Assembly (NCBI RefSeq): GCF_015477605.1
Contig: NZ_JADLQX010000006.1
Span: forward strand, 124,001 to 188,000
Direction: 5' to 3'
Length of the DNA stretch: 64,000 nucleotides
Source of the DNA: Nocardia amamiensis
GTDB lineage: Bacteria > Actinomycetota > Actinomycetes > Mycobacteriales > Mycobacteriaceae
Below the pieces are notes generated by a model. It saw only the letters and a list, made by a program, of their open reading frames with translations, did not search any database and was not told the DNA's origin. A program made the position numbers and the translations under genes. Of the stretch, positions 40,209-48,953 are shown in pieces. Each line of letters begins with the position of its first letter. Positions within the stretch are counted from its first letter, which is position 1.

Positions 40209-43021
40209 CGCGGTTCGAGGTGGACGGGCAGCCTGTCGAGTTCGAGGCGCGACCGGGGCAGTGCCTGCGCACGGCCTTGCGCGAGAGTGGCCACCTGGCC
40301 GTGAAAAAGGGATGCGACGCGGGCGATTGCGGGGCCTGCTCGGTGCTGGTCGACGGAATGACGGTGCACTCCTGCGTGTTTCCCGCCTACCGCGCGGCCG
40401 GCCGTTCCATCACGACGGCTGCCGGGCTCGGGACGCCGGAGCACCCGCATCCGGTGCAGCGCCGATTCGTCGACAACGCCGGATTCCAATGCGGTTTCTG
40501 CACCGCGGGCATGGTCGTCACCGCCGTGGGACTGGAGTGCGCCCCGGATGGACCGCTCGGCGGACGCGAGAGCGAACTCGCCGAATTGATGAAGGGAAAC
40601 CTGTGCCGTTGCACGGGTTACCGGGCGATCCGGGAGGCATTGGGCGAGCCGTCCACCCCGGACGATCCCGCCGCCATCGCGCTCGACCAGACGGTGACGA
40701 CGGGCGCGGGCGCGGGCGTCGGCGCCATCGCCGGACCACGCATCGTCACCGGCAACGAGCCCTTCACCCTCGACCTGCCACAGGGCGAGCTCGCCGCCGA
40801 TTCCTCCGCGGCGGACCGGCAGCGAACAGGCGATGCGGCCGACGGGCCCCCGGCCGCACCGCTGCATATCGCCGTGCTGCGGAGTCCCCACCCGCACGCC
40901 CGAATCCGATCGATCCACACCGCGCACGCCGAGGCGCTGCCGGGCGTGCACGCGGTGCTGACCTACGCCGACGCGCCGGACGTGGCGTTCTCCACCGCAC
41001 GACATGAGCTGCGGACGGACGACCCCGACGACACCTACGTGCTGGACCGGACCGTCCGATTCGTCGGGCAGCGGGTGGCCGCGGTGGTGGCGGAGAGCCT
41101 CGCGACCGCCCGCGCGGCGGTCCGGCTGCTGCACGTCGACTACGAGATGCTGCCCGCGGTGTTCGACCCGCAGGAAGCGTTGCGAGCCGACGCGCCGAAA
41201 CTGCATGGTGACAAGCCGGATTCGGCGCGCATCGACGATCCCGGCCGCAATCTGGTCGCCGAAGTGCACGGCGAGGTGGGCGACGTGGCGGCGGGTCTGG
41301 CGGCAGCGGCCCAGGTGGTGCGTGGTGTGTGGCATTCACCGCGCGGGCAGCACGTGCATCTGGAGACGCACGGCGGGGTCGGATGGCTGGACAACGCGGG
41401 CAGGCTGGTCATCCGATGCAGTACCCAGGTCCCGTTTCTGGTGCGCGCCGAACTGTGCCGCGTCTTCGGACTGCCGCCCGAGCGGGTCCGCGTGTTCGCG
41501 GCCAGAGTCGGCGGCGGATTCGGCGCGAAGCAAGAGATGCTGGCCGAGGACCTGATCGCGCTGGCCGTCCTGCGGACCGGCAGGCCGGTGCAGTACGAGT
41601 TCACCCGTTCCGACGAGTTCACCGCCGCGACCTGCCGGCACCCGATGCGGGTCGCCGTGACGGCGGGCGCCGACGCGAACGGAGTGCTGACCGCGCTGGC
41701 CGTCGACGTGCTCGCGGACACCGGGGCATACGGCAACCACAGCGGCGGCGTGATGTTCCACGGCGTCGGTGAGTCGGTGGAGCTCTACCGCTGCGCCAAC
41801 AAGCGCGTCGACGCGCAAGCGGTCTACACCAACAACGTCCCCTCCGGGGCGTTCCGCGGTTACGGACTCGGGCAGGTGATCTTCGGGGTCGAGTCGGCGC
41901 TGGACGATCTCGCGCATGCGCTCGGCATCGACCCGTTCGAATTCCGGCGCCGCAACGTCGTGGTGCCCGGCGATCGGTTCGTCGGAGCCGCGGTGAACGA
42001 GGGCGACCTGATGTTCGGCAGCTACGGCGTGGACCAGTGCCTGGACCTGGCCGAGCGGGCACTTCTGCGGGGCAATGACGTGCACGCGCCCGGCCCGGAA
42101 TGGCGCGTCGGCACCGGGATGGCCGCCGCGATGATCGCGACCATCCCGCCGCGCGGCCACCGATCGACCGCGACGGCGTCGCTGCTGCCCGACGGACGCT
42201 ACGAGATCAGAGTCGGCACAGCGGAATTCGGCAACGGCACCACTACGGTGCACGCGCAGCTCGCGGCCACCGCGCTGGACACCGACGTGTCCCGCATCGT
42301 GATCCGGCACGCCGACACCGACCTGGTGGAGTACGACACCGGCGCGTTCGGCTCCACCGGCATCGTGGTCGCGGGCAAGGCCGTCTACGCCGCCGCTGGA
42401 GCCTTGCGCGGCTTGCTGCTGGCCAGAGCGGCCGAGCTATCGGGCGTCCCGGAGCACGACTGTGTGCTGATGTCCGGCGGCGTGCACTGCGGTGACCAGC
42501 TACTCGGCGCGTCCGAGCTGCTGGCTCCCGGCGACCTGACAGCGCGCGCCGACCACGCGGGCAGCCCCAGGTCGGTGAGCTTCAACGTGCACGCCTTCCG
42601 GGTAGCCGTGCACCCCGGCACCGGCTCGGTCCGCATCCTCCAATCGATCCAGGCGGCCGACGCGGGCACGGTTCTCAACCCGGTGCAGTGCCGCGGGCAG
42701 GTGGAAGGCGGTGTCGCGCAAGCCATCGGCACCGCGCTGTACGAGGACATGCGCAGCGACCACGGCGTGATGCTCACGCAGACCTTGCGGCACTACCACG
42801 TGCCGCAGTTCGCCGACGTGCCCCGCACCGAGGTGTACTTCGCCGAAACGGCCGACACCCTCGGGCCGCTGGGCGCCAAATCGATGAGCGAGTCGCCGTA
42901 CAACCCGGTCGCGCCCGCGCTGGCCAACGCGATCCGCGACGCGGTGGGCGTCCGCCTCGACCGCCTGCCGATGACCGCGGACCGGGTGTGGGCCGCGCTG
43001 CGGAAGAAGGAGTCGCGATGA
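40205..43021 (+). CDS. Xanthine dehydrogenase, fused 2Fe-2S and molybdenum subunit
   Basis: A 938-residue fusion. Residues 1-155 are the two iron-sulfur domains: Cys37, Cys42, Cys45 and Cys57 in the plant-ferredoxin part, then CGFCTAGM and CRCTGY. After a disordered linker (about 160-220) comes the molybdopterin domain with HPHARI, VGQRVAAVVAES, ARVGGGFGAK and FRGYGLGQ. The catalytic glutamate is Glu896 in AKSMSESP, replacing the usual AKGVGEPP. It hydroxylates hypoxanthine and xanthine to urate. FAD is on the preceding gene, so the enzyme is a two-gene XDH. Confidence 0.9.
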   Translation: MTRFEVDGQPVEFEARPGQCLRTALRESGHLAVKKGCDAGDCGACSVLVDGMTVHSCVFPAYRAAGRSITTAAGLGTPEHPHPVQRRFVDNAGFQCGFCTAGMVVTAVGLECAPDGPLGGRESELAELMKGNLCRCTGYRAIREALGEPSTPDDPAAIALDQTVTTGAGAGVGAIAGPRIVTGNEPFTLDLPQGELAADSSAADRQRTGDAADGPPAAPLHIAVLRSPHPHARIRSIHTAHAEALPGVHAVLTYADAPDVAFSTARHELRTDDPDDTYVLDRTVRFVGQRVAAVVAESLATARAAVRLLHVDYEMLPAVFDPQEALRADAPKLHGDKPDSARIDDPGRNLVAEVHGEVGDVAAGLAAAAQVVRGVWHSPRGQHVHLETHGGVGWLDNAGRLVIRCSTQVPFLVRAELCRVFGLPPERVRVFAARVGGGFGAKQEMLAEDLIALAVLRTGRPVQYEFTRSDEFTAATCRHPMRVAVTAGADANGVLTALAVDVLADTGAYGNHSGGVMFHGVGESVELYRCANKRVDAQAVYTNNVPSGAFRGYGLGQVIFGVESALDDLAHALGIDPFEFRRRNVVVPGDRFVGAAVNEGDLMFGSYGVDQCLDLAERALLRGNDVHAPGPEWRVGTGMAAAMIATIPPRGHRSTATASLLPDGRYEIRVGTAEFGNGTTTVHAQLAATALDTDVSRIVIRHADTDLVEYDTGAFGSTGIVVAGKAVYAAAGALRGLLLARAAELSGVPEHDCVLMSGGVHCGDQLLGASELLAPGDLTARADHAGSPRSVSFNVHAFRVAVHPGTGSVRILQSIQAADAGTVLNPVQCRGQVEGGVAQAIGTALYEDMRSDHGVMLTQTLRHYHVPQFADVPRTEVYFAETADTLGPLGAKSMSESPYNPVAPALANAIRDAVGVRLDRLPMTADRVWAALRKKESR

Positions 43022-44352
43022 CCAAGGTGCCCGAGCACGTCCGCGCCAGGATCGAGGCGATGCTCGACACGGTCGACGCCGAGCTGCGCCGGAGGTATCC
43101 GGGATCGAACGGCAGGTCGCAGCCGATCCACACGGTGTACGTTCCGGCCGATCGAGTGGCGGAGGAGACTCCGGCGGAATGGGGCGCGACCGCGATCGAA
43201 TTGCTCGACCGCCACTACGATCTGCTGGCCACCTTCGACGACACCGGGTCGCTGCCCGACGTGCGCAAGCGGCTGGAGTTGGACCCGGTCCAGGACCTGC
43301 GCATCGACTTCGAGGACGGCTACGGCGTGCGCCCCGACCCCGAGGAGGACCGGGCCGCTATCGCCGCGGGAGCCGTGCTCGCGGCATGGTCGCGGCGCTC
43401 CGATGGCCCGCCGGTCGGAGAGTCCGCGACAGGAGGTGGCGCCGACGAACCTGACCCGGACCTCCGGCGCGGGCAGCACGTCGCCCGGCAAACCACCCCT
43501 GGTGCGCGGGGGCAGCGACCGCGCCCGGTGAGCAGCGGCATCCGGATGAAGGGCCTGGGGGTCGGTGAGCGTCGCCGTGCACTGCGGACCCTGGACCTGG
43601 TGCTGGAGAGCGCGGGCGGGGTGCCGGATGGTTTCGTCTTCACGGTCCCGAAAATTCGTGCGGCGCAGCAGGTTCCAGCACTGGTGCAGCTGTGCGTCGG
43701 GCTGGAACGCGGTTACGGCATCGCGGAGGGCAGTCTGCGGTTCGAACTGCAGATCGAGAGCCCGCAGGCGATTCTCGCCGCGGACGGCACCGCACCGGTG
43801 GCCACAATGCTGACGTTGGCCGAGGGACGTTGCAGCGCACTGCATTTCGGCACCTACGACTACACGGCGGCATGCGGCGTCGCCGCGCCGGACCAGGCGC
43901 TGGACCATCCGGCCGCCGACTACGCCAAGGCGGTCATGCAGGTCGCGGCCGCCCAGAGCGGGGTGTGGGTGTGCGACGGCTCCACCCAGGTCGTGCCCGA
44001 CGCCAACCCCGAGGCCGCGCTGCGCAACCATCACCGCTTGGTCGCCCGAGCCCTGCGGCGCGGGTACTACCAGGGCTGGGACATGCATCCCGGTCACCTG
44101 GTCACGCGCTGGCTGGCCACCTACGACTTCTTCCGCCGGGCCATCGACGTGGCAGTTCCGCGGCTGCTGGATTATCTGGCTCGCCGCGGCCGCGACGTCA
44201 TGGACGAGCCTGCCACGGCCGAAGCGCTGGCCGCCACGGTCCTGCGCGGCATCGACTGCGGCGCGAGGCCGACCGCGGGCGTACCGGAGCTGACCGAGAC
44301 GGTGCTGCGCGCACTGGCGGCGCGCGCACCGATTCCGGAAGAGTCGACGTGA
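43018..44352 (+). CDS. DUF6986 protein of the aldolase/citrate-lyase superfamily
   Basis: A 444-residue protein. TIM-barrel features of HpcH/HpaI and malate-synthase relatives are seen: LRIDFEDGYGVRPDPEED, FVFTVPKIRAAQQVPALV, LRFELQIESPQAI, LHFGTYDYTAACGV and QGWDMHPGHLVTRW. Homologues accompany urate/allantoin genes in actinobacteria. By superfamily logic it might act on glyoxylate or ureidoglycolate, but no reaction is established that I know of. Residues about 124-172 are a Gly/Arg/Pro-rich insertion in a loop that is short in relatives. ATG 43018 overlaps the XDH stop. Confidence 0.82.
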   Translation: MTKVPEHVRARIEAMLDTVDAELRRRYPGSNGRSQPIHTVYVPADRVAEETPAEWGATAIELLDRHYDLLATFDDTGSLPDVRKRLELDPVQDLRIDFEDGYGVRPDPEEDRAAIAAGAVLAAWSRRSDGPPVGESATGGGADEPDPDLRRGQHVARQTTPGARGQRPRPVSSGIRMKGLGVGERRRALRTLDLVLESAGGVPDGFVFTVPKIRAAQQVPALVQLCVGLERGYGIAEGSLRFELQIESPQAILAADGTAPVATMLTLAEGRCSALHFGTYDYTAACGVAAPDQALDHPAADYAKAVMQVAAAQSGVWVCDGSTQVVPDANPEAALRNHHRLVARALRRGYYQGWDMHPGHLVTRWLATYDFFRRAIDVAVPRLLDYLARRGRDVMDEPATAEALAATVLRGIDCGARPTAGVPELTETVLRALAARAPIPEEST

Positions 44353-44542
44353 GGGAGCGTCAGCGAGTGAATCGGAGACGCAGCGCGCCGCCGCGCACGA
44401 CGGAGCCGAGCGCCAGCGAGGCGAAGTCGTGAGCGGCCTACCGAACGGTGCGGCTCCGAACGACGCTGAAGGCGTGGCCGATCGCGGAGCGCCTCATCGC
44501 CCCGACCAGGCGCGGGCGTCCCACGAAGACCCAGGAGGCGCG
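44353..44542. other. Spacer with GTGA duplication before the allantoicase gene
   Basis: This 190-bp gap has no gene. GTGA at the preceding stop (44348-44351) recurs at 44429-44432. GGAGCCGAGCGCCAGCGAGG (44402-44421) nearly repeats the uraD-uraH spacer sequence (one mismatch). The allantoicase frame is open from GTG 44429, so a longer N-terminus is possible. Confidence 0.45.
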
Positions 44543-45520
44543 ATGCACGACGGCGTCGAGGACGAAGAGTTCACGCTGCTGCCGGATCTGGCGGTCCGCC
44601 CGCTCGGCGGCTCGGTGATCTGGGCCGATGACGAATTCTTCGCCGAGAAGGAGAATTTGATCAATCCCGGCCCCGCCGAGCATCGACCGTCCACCTTCGG
44701 GCACAAAGGCCAGATCTATGACGGCTGGGAGACCCGCAGGCATCGCGGGCAGCCCGGCGACGATTCCGCGATCGTGCGGCTGGGCGTGCCGGGCGTGATC
44801 CGCGGCATCGTGGTCGACACCGCGTGGTTCAAGGGAAACTACCCGCCCGCGGTTTCGGTGTCGGCGCTGGAGATCGAGGACTATCCTGCCGCGGAAACCA
44901 TTGCCGCACGCGATGATTGGGTGATGCTGATCGACCGTTCCCCGGTCGCGGGTGACCGCCGCAACCTGTTCACCGTCGAGAACGAGAAACGCTGGACGCA
45001 CGTGAAGCTGACCATGCATCCCGACGGCGGCGTGGCGCGGTTGCGGGTGCACGGCGAGGGAAGACCCGATCCGCGACTGCTCGGCCTCGGGCCGCTGGAC
45101 CTGGCCGCGTTGGAGAACGGCGCGCTGGTGCTGGACTGCTCCAACCGTTTCTACAGTTCGCCCAATCAATTGCTCTATCCCGGCCTGGCCCGGTCCATGG
45201 GCGACGGCTGGGAGACCGCCCGCCGCAGGGACGAGGGCAACGACTGGGTGCGCATCCGTCTGGCCGGGCCGGGGCTGATCCGCCTCGCCGAGCTGGACAC
45301 TTCCTATTTCCTGGGCAACAGTCCGGGCGCGGCCCGGCTCACCGGCCGCACCACCGACGGCACCGAACTGGAGTTGTTGCCGCGCACCGCGCTGCTGCCC
45401 GACACCAGACACCGATTCCCGATCCCGCCGATGGCCGCGTCGGTGGAAGAGGTACGCCTGGACATCTATCCCGACGGTGGGCTGGCGCGGTTGCGACTGT
45501 ACGGAGAGCTCGGCGGATGA
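44543..45520 (+). CDS. alc: Allantoicase
   Basis: A 325-residue enzyme hydrolysing allantoate to ureidoglycolate and urea. It has the expected two homologous jelly-roll repeats: GWETRRHRGQPGDDSAIVRLGVPGVIRGIVVDTAWFKGNYPP and GWETARRRDEGNDWVRIRLAGPGLIRLAELDTSYFLGNSPG, each ending in a PDGGLARLRL-type strand. ATG 44543 is chosen for its AGGAGG site; GTG 44429 in frame would add a 38-residue non-homologous tail. Confidence 0.94.
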   Translation: MHDGVEDEEFTLLPDLAVRPLGGSVIWADDEFFAEKENLINPGPAEHRPSTFGHKGQIYDGWETRRHRGQPGDDSAIVRLGVPGVIRGIVVDTAWFKGNYPPAVSVSALEIEDYPAAETIAARDDWVMLIDRSPVAGDRRNLFTVENEKRWTHVKLTMHPDGGVARLRVHGEGRPDPRLLGLGPLDLAALENGALVLDCSNRFYSSPNQLLYPGLARSMGDGWETARRRDEGNDWVRIRLAGPGLIRLAELDTSYFLGNSPGAARLTGRTTDGTELELLPRTALLPDTRHRFPIPPMAASVEEVRLDIYPDGGLARLRLYGELGG

Positions 45521-45590
45521 GTGGTCAGACCCGAAGGCGGCAGCGGAGCGTGACCACGGAGGGCTCCGCTCATGCGGGAAGGGACACAGC
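45521..45590. other. Spacer with a duplicated allantoinase start region
   Basis: ATGAGTGGTCAGACCCGAAG at 45518, overlapping the allantoicase stop, resembles the true allantoinase start ATGAGCGGTCAGGTCCGGGA at 45591. The two are 73 bp apart. An inverted repeat AGCGGAGC/GCTCCGCT lies between them. Confidence 0.6.
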
Positions 45591-46505
45591 ATGAGCGGTC
45601 AGGTCCGGGACTTCGTCGGTTACGGCCCGAACCCGCCGGACCCGCAGTGGCCGGGCGACGCGCGGATCGCGGTCCAGTTCGTGCTCAACTACGAGGAGGG
45701 CGGCGAGAACAGCGTCCTCGACGGGGACGCACATTCCGAGACGTTTCTGTCGGAAATGACACCTGCGGAAGCGTTCCCGAACCGCCACATGAGCATGGAA
45801 TCGCTCTACGAATACGGCTCCCGCGCCGGACTGTGGCGGGTGTTGCGCGTCTTCGAGCGCCGCGGGCTGCCGCTGACCGTCTTCGCCGTCGCCCGCGCCC
45901 TACAGCGCAACCCGGAGGCGGCGGCCGCTTTCCGGGAACTCGGCCACGAGATCGCCTGCCACGGGCTGCGCTGGAAGTCCTACCAGCTGACCGACCGCGA
46001 CACCGAACGAGCGCATATGGCCGAAGCCGTGCGCATCCTGACCGACCTGACCGGCGCCGCACCTCTGGGCTGGTACACCGGCCGCGATTCGCCGCACACC
46101 AGGGAACTGGTGGTGGAACACGGCGGGTTCGTCTACGACGCCGATTCCTACGCCGACGACCTCCCGTATTGGGTGCGGGTGCAGGGCCGCGACCACCTAG
46201 TGGTGCCGTACACCCTCGACACCAACGACATGCGCTTCGCCTCGCCCGCGGGCTTTCCGACCGGCGAGCAGTTCTTCGCCCACGTCCGCGACGCTTTCGA
46301 CGTGCTCTATCGGGAAGGCGCGGAAGGCAGCCCGAAGATGCTGTCGATCGGGCTGCACTGCCGCCTGATCGGACGTCCCGCCCGCACCGCCGCACTGGAG
46401 CGCTTGCTCGACCACGTGCAGTCCTACGACCAGGTGTGGGTCACCCGGCGCATCGACATCGCCGAACACTGGCGCACGGTACACCCGGCGGGCCCGTCGG
46501 CCTGA
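45591..46505 (+). CDS. puuE: Allantoinase PuuE (polysaccharide deacetylase-like)
   Basis: A 304-residue cofactor-type distinct from AllB, converting allantoin to allantoate. PuuE features are FVLNYEEGGENSVLDGD, FPNRHMSMESLYEYGSRAG, HEIACHGLRWKSYQ, GWYTGRDSPHTRELVVEHGGFVYDADSYADDLPYW and LSIGLHCRLIGRPAR. ATG 45591 follows GGGAAGGG. It is the last gene of the superoperon; allantoinase and allantoicase together release urea and ureidoglycolate. Confidence 0.95.
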   Translation: MSGQVRDFVGYGPNPPDPQWPGDARIAVQFVLNYEEGGENSVLDGDAHSETFLSEMTPAEAFPNRHMSMESLYEYGSRAGLWRVLRVFERRGLPLTVFAVARALQRNPEAAAAFRELGHEIACHGLRWKSYQLTDRDTERAHMAEAVRILTDLTGAAPLGWYTGRDSPHTRELVVEHGGFVYDADSYADDLPYWVRVQGRDHLVVPYTLDTNDMRFASPAGFPTGEQFFAHVRDAFDVLYREGAEGSPKMLSIGLHCRLIGRPARTAALERLLDHVQSYDQVWVTRRIDIAEHWRTVHPAGPSA

Positions 46506-46630
46506 TTTGCTGGATTCCTCGCATCTCTCTCGTTGCCGGAATCGCGCATTCTCGATTGCCTGGTTCGCGGTAGTCCGCCGTTCGGCCGCACACTGGGCGG
46601 CGGTGAGCCGTGCGACGAACGGAGGCGGCA

Positions 46631-47083
46631 TTATCGGTGGGGGTCCCGAACGGGTAGGCGCCTGGTTCCGGCGAGCACTTCGGCGGCGAGGTCTTCGTAG
46701 CCTTTCGCCAGATCATTGAGCTGGGTATGGACGGCGTGGAAAGCCGTCTCCAGTCCGTCGATCAGCATGGCGAACGCAAGTGCTGTGAGCTGGGCCATTC
46801 GGTCGATGATCTGTCCCAGCGTCTCGGTGTGCAAAGGTGCGTCCGGAGACGGAGCCGGTGTGCTCGAGGCGACCAAGTGGTCGATGGCGGCTACCCACCG
46901 CAGCCGCGCCCGATCGATCTGCCATGCTTCACCGTCCGGTCCGTTCATCCGGATCTCGTGCAGCTCAGCAAGTTCAACGGCCGCCGCCAGGATCGGGCTG
47001 TCGGTTGTCGGCGGCCAACCACGGCACGCCGCCAATAGCGCCTCCCGAACCGGAAGCGTGCCTTGGTCCGGTTGTGGCGTCAC
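46631..47083 (-). CDS. DUF4254 domain protein, copy B
   Basis: A 150-residue paralogue of the protein at 14258-14698. Shared segments are LPVREALLAACRG, SPILAAAVELAELHEIR, LRWVAAIDHLVA, LHTETLGQIIDRMAQ and YEDLAAEVLAGTRRLP. GTG 47083 follows GGGAGAGGAC. A short open frame upstream ends with TGA overlapping this GTG, but its protein sequence is unconvincing. Function unknown. Confidence 0.78.
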   Translation of the reverse strand: MTPQPDQGTLPVREALLAACRGWPPTTDSPILAAAVELAELHEIRMNGPDGEAWQIDRARLRWVAAIDHLVASSTPAPSPDAPLHTETLGQIIDRMAQLTALAFAMLIDGLETAFHAVHTQLNDLAKGYEDLAAEVLAGTRRLPVRDPHR

Positions 47084-47372
47084 CAGTCCTCTCCCGCCGG
47101 TGCCGGCAGCCGTCGCACCCCGTCGGTCACTTGTGCGACCAGATCGTTGTATGGCGGCCGAAACCATGGTCTTCGTGGTGCATCGGCACGCCGTCGGGCA
47201 GTTCCAGACAACGCTTTATCGACCTCTGATCCGGTGGCATATGTCATTTCGCACACTGTGACGCGGCAGGACAGTCGAGACCAGACACGGGGAGGGGGTT
47301 GCATGAACGTTGCAAACGCATACACGCAGCGGTCATCACCTCCAACACGCGCCTGGTGCCGGTTGACGTCCG

Positions 47373-47810
47373 TCAGCTGATCTGGGTGCCCGACCAGCCG
47401 AAGCTGAAGCTGTGGCCCTTCGAGGTGCAGGTCAGCGCGCCTCGGCCGCCGCCGGTGCAGCTCGCGCCCGCGTAGTTGATAGTTCCGGCGATAGGTCGGC
47501 TGCCTGCGCGGCCGTGTGCACCGACCAGACCGAACGTCGGATGGGCGGGCAGGAACGGCAGATCAATGGAGAGGTCGTAGATGGTGAAGCCGTACAGGTT
47601 CGTGCCGAATGGGATATCGCACCCCACATCACCGTTCGGCCGGATAGCGCAGTTCGAACTGGCGTAGGCGAAATACACAGTGTCGCCGACGAGATAGTCC
47701 GCCGGATCTTGATTCGCGATCTGCGTCGGCGCGGCCGCGGCAACCGCGTTGCCTGCCATCGAGACAGCCGCCGCGGCAACAACAGCACCGAGCAACGTAC
47801 GTGTTTTCAC
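47373..47810 (-). CDS. Small secreted protein
   Basis: A 145-residue protein. Residues 1-28 form a Sec signal peptide (KTRTLLGAVVAAAAVSMAGNAVAAAA), leaving a mature domain of about 115 residues with two cysteine pairs (SNCAIRPNGDVGC and ASCTGGGRGALTC). GTG 47810 has AAGGAGA upstream. The family is typical of small exported actinobacterial proteins of unknown role. Confidence 0.75.
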   Translation of the reverse strand: MKTRTLLGAVVAAAAVSMAGNAVAAAAPTQIANQDPADYLVGDTVYFAYASSNCAIRPNGDVGCDIPFGTNLYGFTIYDLSIDLPFLPAHPTFGLVGAHGRAGSRPIAGTINYAGASCTGGGRGALTCTSKGHSFSFGWSGTQIS

Positions 47811-47995
47811 GGAATCTCCTTCTCTCCGGACTTCATTGGACCACCCACGGGCACAGAGAATATGGCGCACAGCACCGATCCGTCGTAAACGGCACGGACT
47901 CGGCATCGACTCTAGGGCGGCCGCGAACCAGGTGCTATCGGCTCTATGCCCCCAATTCTGGTGCTCTGGGTGGTGGATGCATGCCAGTGCGGCGT

Positions 47996-48445
47996 TCACG
48001 GTGTACGGCGCAGCTCATCACGCCTGCGCACAGTTCGCAGGCCGCACGCCTGCCCCACACTCTCGCCCTCCAAGACGTATTGCAAGGCGATGAGAACGAA
48101 GCCGAACAGCCATCGCCACAGCGTCTGCCAGAAGCGTGGGCGCCGCCCGTCCTTCCATCGCAGCACGCGCATCCCGAACAGGAGCTTGGCGACACTACCT
48201 CGGAACAGCAGGGTGCCGACCACATGGTTGACGAAGGACAGCGCGAGCACGCACACCACCCAGGCCGCGAGAAACGCCAGAGCGCCATCGGTGTCCGGAA
48301 AGACGCGCTGAGAGACACCGAGACCGACGAACAACACCAGCAAGCTGTCCGCTACCGCGGCCAGAGCCAGCCGGTTCTCCCCCGCCTCCTCCGGCACCCA
48401 CACCTGCGACTGCTGATATCCCTGCGACTGCGGTCTGAAAGTCAT
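47996..48445 (-). CDS. RDD family membrane protein
   Basis: A 149-residue protein with a polar N-terminus (about 25 residues, Gln/Ser-rich), then the RDD pattern LALAAVADSLLVLFVGLG in helix 1, FVNHVVGTLLFRGSVAKLLFGMRVLRWKDGRRP after helix 2 and a third helix. The canonical Arg-Asp-Asp is altered (LAAVAD). ATG 48445. RDD proteins are small, often helper or transport-like membrane proteins; function here is unknown. Confidence 0.72.
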   Translation of the reverse strand: MTFRPQSQGYQQSQVWVPEEAGENRLALAAVADSLLVLFVGLGVSQRVFPDTDGALAFLAAWVVCVLALSFVNHVVGTLLFRGSVAKLLFGMRVLRWKDGRRPRFWQTLWRWLFGFVLIALQYVLEGESVGQACGLRTVRRRDELRRTP

Positions 48446-48953
48446 TGTTGGGAATCCTGATTCGATACCGCTTGATGGAACCGCCGATCTTAGCGTTGGA
48501 AAGTGCGGTTTCCCGTCGGTGGGGCGGCCGGGGCCAGCACCGGCCAAGATGCGCGTGGACACGGGATGCCGCAGGGTCGGTCCGGCAGTCGGATTCGCTG
48601 CTGCTGTCTGCACAGCGGGAATTGGGCTGGCCGAGGAAATTGCCGAAATACCGCGGCTGAGCCGGTCAGCGGTCGTCCCCAGCCGCAACGTCATCCCGGA
48701 TGTGATCTTCGAACGTAGAGAAATGGCTGTTGTCGGACCACTCGGCAGCAACCATTTTCCTACTGTGGATCGTGGCGCTTCGAAGTGGTGCGCTGGCGAA
48801 GGCATTCGCTCGTTAGCGTCCGCCGACCGGCGGGCCCACCCGTGCCGCGCACCCGACACGATCAAATGCCCGGCCTCGGCTGTGAGGGCTGCGATATTCC
48901 AGGTAGTTCCATTCGTACAAGACAGGAGCAGCGGATCGGTCGATCCTTGGCGT
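48446..48953. other. Intergenic region without recognised features
   Basis: These 508 bases separate the divergent RDD and SnoaL-like genes. No open frame has a family-like sequence. Base composition is slightly lower in GC, and no strong repeat was noticed. Confidence 0.4.

Noticed and set aside
47080..47325. 81-codon frame ending at the DUF4254 copy B start (GTGA overlap)
   Set aside because: The coupling is suggestive, but the sequence is proline/arginine-rich without a clear start site.
47303..47380. 25-codon frame with a strong GGGGAGGGGG site
   Set aside because: A frameshifted continuation (AVITSNTRLVPVDVRQL) reads more like protein, hinting at a gene remnant, but it is too short to support.
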